Under the pieces are notes generated by a model. That model was not told the origin of the DNA. It saw only the letters and a list, made by a program, of their open reading frames with translations, and ran no database searches. A program made the translations under genes and the position numbers. Positions 5,811 through 11,009 of a stretch of DNA of 11,009 nucleotides are shown piece by piece; position 1 is the stretch's first letter, and the number at the start of each line of letters is the position of its first letter. The stretch spans positions 1-11,009 of the forward strand of contig JBNLGI010000081.1 in NCBI GenBank assembly GCA_050305975.1. The letters are read 5' to 3'. The stretch comes from Thiodiazotropha sp050305975. Its GTDB lineage: Bacteria; Pseudomonadota; Gammaproteobacteria; Chromatiales; Chromatiaceae.

Positions 5811-8087
5811 CTACTCCTCGACAGGCTCGCTGAAGGAGCACTCCTTCTGCGGGCAGACCTTCTCGGTGCCCTTGCGTTTGGTGGTCTTGATGGTGAGGAT
5901 CGGCCAGCCGCAGCTGGGGCAGGGTTCGGCGACCGGCTCGTTCCATACCGCGTAGTCGCAGTCGGGGTAGGTGGAGCAGGAGTAGAAAACCTTGCCGCGC
6001 CGCGATTTACGCTTGTAGAGCGTACCTTTGTGGCACTTGGGGCAGGCGACGCCGGTGTCTTCCGGTTTCTCCAGCGGCTCGATGTAGCGGCACTTGGGAT
6101 AGCCCGAGCAGCCGATGAACTTGCCGTAGCGGCCCCGCTTGATGACCAGGTCGGAGCCGCATTCGGGGCATTTGCGCCCCTCCACCACTTCCGGCTCCTC
6201 CTTCTCGGCGCTGTCGGCGTTGAGGTCGCGGGTGTAGTCGCACTCGGGATAGTTGGTGCAGCCGACGAAGCGGCCATGGCGGCCGAGACGGATGGAGAGC
6301 TGACTGCCACACTTGGGGCAGGTCTCGTCCAGCGCCTCGTGGGTGACATCGCTGCGCTTGACGTTCTCCTGGGTGTGGTCGATCTGGTCTTTGAACGGAC
6401 CCCAGAATTTGCTCAGCAGCGGCACCCATGCCTCTTCGCCGCGGGAGACGGCGTCGAGCTCGTCCTCCAGGTTGGCGGTGAAGTCGTAGTCCACATAGCG
6501 TGTGAAGTACTCGGTGAGGAACTTGTTCACCACCCGGCCCACGTCGGTGGGTTTGAAGCGCTTCTTGTCGAGCAGTACGTATTCCCGGTCCTGCAGGGTG
6601 GAGATGATCGAGGCGTAGGTGGAGGGGCGGCCGATGCCGTACTCCTCCAGCGCCTTGACCAGGGTCGCCTCGCTGTAGCGAGGCGGTGGCTCGGTAAAGT
6701 GCTGCTCCGGCCGGATCGCCTTCAGCGGCAGGGTCTCGCCCTCGCTCAGGGGCGGCAGGATCTTTTCGTCGTTGTCGCCCTTGGCGGCGTCGTCCAGGCC
6801 CTCCTGGTAGACCGCGATGAAGCCGGGCTTGGCGATGACCGAGCCGTTGGCGCGGAACAGGTTGCCCTCGCCGCACTGCAGGTCGGCGGCCACGGTGTGG
6901 ATGGTGGCGTGGATCATCTGGCAGGCCACGGCCCGCTTCCACACCAGTTCGTAGAGCCGGGCCTGGTCCTTGGTCAGATGGTCCTTGATCTCGTCGGGCG
7001 CTCTCAGGACCGAGGTCGGGCGGATCGCCTCATGGGCCTCCTGGGCGTTCTTCGACTTGGTCTTGTAGCGGCGCGGTTCGGACGGCAGCTGGTCCTGGCC
7101 GTATTTGTCGGCGATAAAACCGCGGATCTCGGCGATCGCCTCGTCGGCCAGGTTGACCGAGTCGGTACGCATATAGGTGATCAGACCCACGGTGCCCTGG
7201 CCCACGTCGACACCCTCGTAGAGCTGTTGTGCGGTATGCATGGTGCGCTGGGCGGTGAAGCCTAGCTTGCGCGCCGCTTCCTGCTGCAGGGTGGAGGTGG
7301 TGAAGGGTGGCGCCGGGTTGCGCTTGCGCTGCTTCTTCTCGACCTTGACAACCTGCAGGCCGTCGGCGCCGGCTTCACTCAGGGTCTTCTCGGCCGCCAG
7401 GGCGTCGCTCTCGTTGTTGATGCTGAATTTGTCCAGCTTTTCGCCACGGTAGTGGGTCAGCTTGGCGGAGAAGGCCTGGTTCGCTTTCTCGGAGTCGGCC
7501 TCGATGGTCCAGAACTCCTCCGGATTGAAGGCTTCGATCTCCAGCTCCCGCTCCACGATCATACGCAGGGCCGGGCTCTGGACGCGGCCGGCCGAGAGAC
7601 CCCGGCGCACCTTCTTCCACAACAGGGGTGAGAGGTTGAAGCCGACCAGATAGTCCAGCGCGCGGCGCGCTTGCTGGGCATCGATCAGGGGATGGGAGAG
7701 CTCCCTGGGGTTGGCGATGGCGTCGTTGACCGCCTTCTTGGTGATCTCGTTGAAGACCACCCGATAGACCGGTTTGTCCTTCAGCTTGCCCTTCTCCTTC
7801 AGCAGCTCGGAGAGGTGCCAGGAGATGGCTTCGCCTTCGCGGTCCGGATCGGTCGCGAGGTAGAGGGCATCGGACTTCTTGAGCGCCTTGGCGATGGCCT
7901 GCACATGGCGGTCGTTACGCTCGATCACCTGGTACTTCATGGCGAATCCGTTGTTCGGATCGACCGCGCCCTCTTTCGGCACCAGGTCGCGCACGTGGCC
8001 GTAGGAGGCGAGCACTTCGAAGCCGCCGCCAAGATATTTCTTGATGGTCTTGGCCTTGGCCGGTGATTCGACGATTACCAGATTCAT
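5811..8087 (-). CDS. topA: DNA topoisomerase I (type IA)
   Basis: This 758-residue enzyme relaxes negative supercoils by single-strand passage. The N-terminal TOPRIM domain starts VIVESPAKAKTIKKYLG (Glu7) and contains the acidic triad in DPDREGEAISWH (Asp80, Asp82, Glu84). The active-site tyrosine is Tyr305 in TYMRTDSVNL. RRGLSAGRVQSPAL (161-174) is another family block. Four C4 zinc-ribbon motifs close the protein, starting near residues 590, 640, 682 and 723. E. coli TopA is longer (865), and the cysteine-free C-terminal ribbons seen there appear to be absent. The ATG at 8087 gives the canonical N-terminus, but its Shine-Dalgarno is weak. An intrinsic terminator lies between smg and this gene, so its expression is probably partly uncoupled from the upstream operon. 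It ends facing yqiA. Confidence 0.97.
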   Translation of the reverse strand: MNLVIVESPAKAKTIKKYLGGGFEVLASYGHVRDLVPKEGAVDPNNGFAMKYQVIERNDRHVQAIAKALKKSDALYLATDPDREGEAISWHLSELLKEKGKLKDKPVYRVVFNEITKKAVNDAIANPRELSHPLIDAQQARRALDYLVGFNLSPLLWKKVRRGLSAGRVQSPALRMIVERELEIEAFNPEEFWTIEADSEKANQAFSAKLTHYRGEKLDKFSINNESDALAAEKTLSEAGADGLQVVKVEKKQRKRNPAPPFTTSTLQQEAARKLGFTAQRTMHTAQQLYEGVDVGQGTVGLITYMRTDSVNLADEAIAEIRGFIADKYGQDQLPSEPRRYKTKSKNAQEAHEAIRPTSVLRAPDEIKDHLTKDQARLYELVWKRAVACQMIHATIHTVAADLQCGEGNLFRANGSVIAKPGFIAVYQEGLDDAAKGDNDEKILPPLSEGETLPLKAIRPEQHFTEPPPRYSEATLVKALEEYGIGRPSTYASIISTLQDREYVLLDKKRFKPTDVGRVVNKFLTEYFTRYVDYDFTANLEDELDAVSRGEEAWVPLLSKFWGPFKDQIDHTQENVKRSDVTHEALDETCPKCGSQLSIRLGRHGRFVGCTNYPECDYTRDLNADSAEKEEPEVVEGRKCPECGSDLVIKRGRYGKFIGCSGYPKCRYIEPLEKPEDTGVACPKCHKGTLYKRKSRRGKVFYSCSTYPDCDYAVWNEPVAEPCPSCGWPILTIKTTKRKGTEKVCPQKECSFSEPVEE

Positions 8088-8111
8088 GCAGAGTCAGTCG
8101 GGTTCAATAGA

Positions 8112-8142
8112 TAAAAGCGCGGGACAGTGAAACCTCCCGCGC
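8112..8142 (-). terminator. Intrinsic terminator after smg
   Basis: On the minus strand, GCGCGGGA (8142-8135) pairs perfectly with TCCCGCGC (8124-8117) around a 10-base loop, followed directly by TTTTAT. This is a classic rho-independent terminator. It lies in the 91-base gap between smg and topA, so it either ends the lysM-dprA-smg transcript or attenuates read-through into topA. Confidence 0.85.
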
Positions 8143-8178
8143 CAGAGAAATCAAGTTTTAGTGTTAATTCGCCGTGAA

Positions 8179-8655
8179 TTAGTGCAGGTATTGAGGGGCT
8201 TCGTTGTAGACCATGTCTTCCATGCGTGCAAAGGCGGCCTCCTGACCGGGCTGATTCATCAGCACCAGGAGGATGATCCACTTCAGTTCCTCTTCCGTGA
8301 TGATCGGGGTGTCGAGGGCCAGTGAGCGCTCGATGACCAGTTCGCGGGCGGTCTGGGTGAGGATTTCATTCTGCTCAAGAAACAGCAGCAGACCGCGGGA
8401 GTCCACATCGAGCCGGGCCGTCTCCTCCTCGGTGAAGATGCGCAGGGAGTGGGGCTGATGGGCGTCCCCCTGGGGCGACAGGGCGTTATCGGCCAGCTCG
8501 TCGAGCCAGTCGAAGGCCTTGTCGATCTCGATGCTGGAGAAGCCGGCCTGGGTCAGTTCGCTGCGGAGATCGTTTTGATCAGAGGGTGGGGCCTGTTCAC
8601 CATCCATGTAGTTCTCATAGAGGTAGATCAGGATATCGACCACGTTTTCGTTCAT
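8179..8655 (-). CDS. smg: Smg protein, DUF494 family
   Basis: This 158-residue acidic protein of the Smg/DUF494 family begins MNENVVDILIYLYENYMD and has the conserved middle region SLRIFTEEETARLD and the C-terminal block EEELKWIILLVLMN. No signal peptide or membrane segment is seen. Molecular function is unknown for the family; its name comes from its place next to smf/dprA, which holds here. The start ATG overlaps the dprA stop by 4 bases (ATGA). A good ribosome-binding site (GGGAGAGA) lies just before it, inside the dprA 3' end. A strong terminator follows. Confidence 0.93.
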   Translation of the reverse strand: MNENVVDILIYLYENYMDGEQAPPSDQNDLRSELTQAGFSSIEIDKAFDWLDELADNALSPQGDAHQPHSLRIFTEEETARLDVDSRGLLLFLEQNEILTQTARELVIERSLALDTPIITEEELKWIILLVLMNQPGQEAAFARMEDMVYNEAPQYLH

Positions 8656-9815
8656 GTGTTCTCTCTCCCGCTGGGGCGGGATGCTGGGGTGTCTGTGCGG
8701 CTGTACCGGCCGCCCGGTGCTGATGATACATGACCTTCCAGCTCAAGCAAAAGCAGCATGGACGAAACCGCCTCGGCGGTCAAACCGGTTCGGGCGATTA
8801 ATTCGTCAATTGAGACCGGGTCGTAACCCAAGGCATCAAACAGGTTTAGGTAATCGGGGTCATGCAACCGATCGCTCACTGGCTGGGTCGGTGTCTGCGG
8901 CGGTGCGGCAGCGGCTTCCAGAGTGCCGAGGAGGGGCCCCAGCTCCTCGATGATGTCCTGCGCCGACTCCACCAGCTTGGCCCCCTGCCGGATCAGGGCG
9001 TGGCAGCCGCGCGCCTGGGGATTGTGGATCGAGCCGGGTATGGCGAAGACCTCCCGCCCCTGCTCGATCGCCAGGCGGGCGGTGATGAGCGATCCGCTTT
9101 GGGGTGCCGCCTCGACCACCAGGGTGCCGAGCGAGAGGCCGCTGATGAGGCGGTTACGGCGCGGGAAGTTTTCTGCCCGGGCCGGTGTCCCTGGAGGGAA
9201 CTCGGTGACCAGGAGGCTGCTGTCGGCGATGCGGTGGGCCAGCTCGTGATGGGTGGCGGGGTAGATGCGGTCAGGGCCCGTGCCCAGCACGGCGATGGTG
9301 GCGCCACCGGAGAGGGCGCCCTCATGGGCTGCGCCGTCGATGCCGGTGGCCAGTCCGCTGGTGATGCAGAGGCCTGAAGAGGCCAGGGTGCGGGCGAACT
9401 CACGAGCGTTGCTGACGCCACTGGGGGTTGGATTGCGGCTGCCGACGATGGCCAGCTGGGGCTGGTGCAGCAGCGTTTTGTCGCCGATCAGATAGAGAAC
9501 CGGGGGCGGATCGTCGATCTGCCGCAGTAGCCTGGGGTAGTCGCTGTCGGCCAGGGTGAGTATCCGATGGCCCGGCTGGGCCAGCCACTCGAGGGTCGGG
9601 GCAACGACGTCCTCCCGCAGCTGTCTCAGGGCTTCGATGGTGCGTTGTGGAATACCGAGCGTGGTCAATTGGTCACGGCTTGCCTGCAGCGCCTTTACCG
9701 CCAGACCGAAGCGCTCGAGCAGGCGGTGGAAATATCGGCTGCCGATACCCGGGGCCTGGCTCAGTCGCAGCCAGGCCACCCGTTCGGGGTCGAGTTGCAG
9801 GTTCTGTTCATCCAT
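8652..9815 (-). CDS. dprA: DNA-processing protein DprA (Smf), RecA loader for transforming ssDNA
   Basis: This 387-residue DprA/Smf binds incoming single-stranded DNA and loads RecA during natural transformation. An N-terminal helical (SAM/HhH-like) region spans about residues 1-70. The Rossmann-like DprA domain follows, with AIVGSRNPT (122-130), SGLATGID (143-150), FPRRNRLISGLS (207-218), EAAPQSGSLITA (225-236) and IPGSIHNPQARGCH (249-262). After an Ala/Pro-rich linker (about 290-315) comes a C-terminal winged-helix (DML1-like) domain (about 322-373). The gene lies 21 bases after the LysM gene and overlaps smg by 4 bases. No clear Shine-Dalgarno precedes the ATG, so its translation may depend on the upstream gene. 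DprA is also kept in species not known to be competent, so its presence alone does not prove transformability. Confidence 0.96.
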   Translation of the reverse strand: MDEQNLQLDPERVAWLRLSQAPGIGSRYFHRLLERFGLAVKALQASRDQLTTLGIPQRTIEALRQLREDVVAPTLEWLAQPGHRILTLADSDYPRLLRQIDDPPPVLYLIGDKTLLHQPQLAIVGSRNPTPSGVSNAREFARTLASSGLCITSGLATGIDGAAHEGALSGGATIAVLGTGPDRIYPATHHELAHRIADSSLLVTEFPPGTPARAENFPRRNRLISGLSLGTLVVEAAPQSGSLITARLAIEQGREVFAIPGSIHNPQARGCHALIRQGAKLVESAQDIIEELGPLLGTLEAAAAPPQTPTQPVSDRLHDPDYLNLFDALGYDPVSIDELIARTGLTAEAVSSMLLLLELEGHVSSAPGGRYSRTDTPASRPSGRENT

Positions 9816-9836
9816 GAACGTTAAATTGTAGAGTGA

Positions 9837-10871
9837 TCAGCTTCTGGGTGGACGTACCCAGTCTAATACATGCAGCGGTTTGGTAGCGCGCATCACCAGG
9901 GCGAAGCTGACCTTTTCGAAGGTGCGGAAGACCATCAGGATGCCGGCCTCCTCGAGCGGCAGGGTGAAGGTCTCGCCGCGTCCCTTGATAATGTCTCGGA
10001 CATCATCGCCGCCCTGTAGTATCTGCATCACATGACCAGGTTCCAGGCCGTCGCGCGTGCCCTTGTTGAGCACCACCACGTTGTACTGGCCGATCTGGGA
10101 GACGCCGTTGAGTACCGAGATTATGCGGCCCTCGATGTCACTCTCCGGAGCGCGGGGCTGGAAGTTGACCAGCGGCTCATCGTCTTCGGCTTTGATCAGG
10201 CGGTCGCCGATGATGGCTTCCAGTTCGGAGGAGGCGATGTAGAGCTTGGCCGGATCGCCGGTGCGTTTCAGGTCGGCATCGCCGATGAAGGCGGCTTCAT
10301 AGCCGAGAATCTCCTCGCTGTCGGGATCTTTGTAGGGCTTGCCCGGTCTGACGATGGTGTAGCGGAGCGTGTCTTCCTGCATGATGCTGCGGGCATAGAA
10401 GGAGATGCCGGCGCCGCCGAGGACGTGGTCATCCAGGAAGTGAACGATATAAGGCGCCTGATCCAGCTCGTTCTCCTCCATAACGAAGGGACGGGTCAGG
10501 AACTGGGCGATGGCGTCGATGGGGATGGTCGGAATCGCCTCGTCTATCGGTGTGGCGCGGACCTCGGGGGAGAGCTTGTTTTTGCGGCTGAGGGTCAGGA
10601 TCGGCCGACCGTCGCGGTAGGTCAGCACGATCTCGTCGCCGGGATAGATCAGGTGCGGGTTTTCGATCTGGGGGTTGACGTACCAGACTTCGGGCCAGAG
10701 CCAGGGATCACGCAGGAAGAGAGCGGAAATATCCCACAGGGTATCGCCTTTGACCACCGTGTAGCGGTCCGGGTGAGCCGGATTGAGCGCCACGGGCCCG
10801 GCGGCGAGGGCGCTGAAGCTGAGCAGCACCCCGAGGATGAATCCGATGAGTTTGTTGTTAAGATATGACAT
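9837..10871 (-). CDS. LysM-domain exported protein
   Basis: This 344-residue protein has an N-terminal signal peptide (residues 1-24, hydrophobic core LIGFILGVLLSFSALA). One LysM domain follows at about 36-85, with YTVVKGDTLWDISALFLRDP, IENPHLIYPGDEIVL and a tryptophan-rich WLWPEVWYVN between them. The rest (about 90-344) is a conserved-looking but unnamed region, mixed alpha/beta in appearance. LysM binds peptidoglycan, so a periplasmic, cell-wall-associated role is likely; no catalytic domain is recognised. The frame is open to 10913, but ATG 10871-10869 has AAGGGA 6 bases upstream and gives a clean signal peptide. A LysM gene directly before dprA, often divergent from def-fmt, is a known gammaproteobacterial arrangement; any def gene would lie beyond this window. 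Confidence 0.88.
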   Translation of the reverse strand: MSYLNNKLIGFILGVLLSFSALAAGPVALNPAHPDRYTVVKGDTLWDISALFLRDPWLWPEVWYVNPQIENPHLIYPGDEIVLTYRDGRPILTLSRKNKLSPEVRATPIDEAIPTIPIDAIAQFLTRPFVMEENELDQAPYIVHFLDDHVLGGAGISFYARSIMQEDTLRYTIVRPGKPYKDPDSEEILGYEAAFIGDADLKRTGDPAKLYIASSELEAIIGDRLIKAEDDEPLVNFQPRAPESDIEGRIISVLNGVSQIGQYNVVVLNKGTRDGLEPGHVMQILQGGDDVRDIIKGRGETFTLPLEEAGILMVFRTFEKVSFALVMRATKPLHVLDWVRPPRS

Positions 10872-11009
10872 AACGATTCCCTTGGATACGAAGCTGGCTT
10901 GTGACGTCGGCAAGGCTAGAGATCAAGGCCGGAAATTGTCCCCAGATTCCAGTATGATCATAATGTTAGCGTAATTTCTTGCATTTGTACTATAGATTTT
11001 TTTGGAAAA
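10872..11009 (-). promoter_or_regulatory. AT-rich leader and probable promoter region of the lysM-dprA-smg cluster
   Basis: Base composition changes sharply to AT-rich after about 10,930. On the minus strand, TATGAT (10962-10957) is a 5/6 match to a -10 box, with a weak -35-like ATGCAA (10984-10979) 16 bases upstream. The -10 lies in a 10-bp palindrome TATGATCATA (10953-10962), which also gives a -10 word on the plus strand, so a divergent promoter for a gene beyond the window is possible. The AAGGGA ribosome-binding site for the LysM gene is at 10883-10878. Confidence 0.35.

Noticed and set aside
5763..7265. A 500-codon open frame on the plus strand starting with GTG in the repeat arm
   Set aside because: It is antisense to the topA 3' two-thirds, with a Val/Gly/Ala/Leu-rich product typical of the shadow of a GC-rich gene. 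TopA has full motif support on the other strand.
10032..10868. A 278-codon plus-strand open frame
   Set aside because: It mirrors the LysM gene almost exactly. The minus-strand product has a signal peptide and LysM domain, while this one has no recognisable motif.

Overview
The window looks like chromosomal DNA of a GC-rich Gammaproteobacterium. The evidence is the lysM-dprA-smg-topA gene order, a YqiA-type esterase, and a complete outer-membrane-to-ATPase vitamin B12 uptake locus under a cobalamin riboswitch. A Chromatiales-like or other environmental or sulfur-oxidising lineage would fit, but genus cannot be decided from the sequence. Nearly all of it is tightly packed coding DNA. There is no phage, CRISPR, transposase or stable-RNA gene.

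Positions 1-4675 (minus strand) hold a corrinoid uptake operon. A cobalamin riboswitch (about 4453-4675) and an expression platform (4335-4452) lead into btuB (TonB-dependent outer-membrane receptor). Then come btuF (periplasmic binding protein), btuC (FecCD-type permease) and btuD (ATPase, cut by the window edge). The junctions are very tight: a 2-base gap, a 4-base GTGA overlap and a 1-base TGATG overlap. This implies one mRNA and translational coupling. Together the genes carry cobalamin through the outer membrane, the periplasm and the inner membrane, with feedback by the riboswitch. A predicted hairpin in the platform would hide the btuB ribosome-binding site.

Positions 4676-5810 hold yqiA, a small alpha/beta-hydrolase gene on the plus strand, bracketed by two related palindromic repeat elements. 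The upstream copy is degenerate on its outer side. The downstream copy is bounded by perfect 27-bp inverted repeats, supplies the stop codon of yqiA and fills the convergent gap to topA. An 18-bp operator-like palindrome and a candidate yqiA promoter lie between the riboswitch and the first repeat.

Positions 5811-11009 (minus strand) hold a conserved cluster in the order of transcription: a LysM-domain exported protein, dprA (ssDNA/RecA loader in transformation), smg (DUF494) and topA (DNA topoisomerase I). A good intrinsic terminator separates smg from topA, so topA expression is probably partly independent. The AT-rich last 96 bases look like the promoter region of the cluster.

I see no convincing new multi-gene system. 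The most notable items are the paired palindromic elements around yqiA and the detailed layout of the B12 riboswitch platform.
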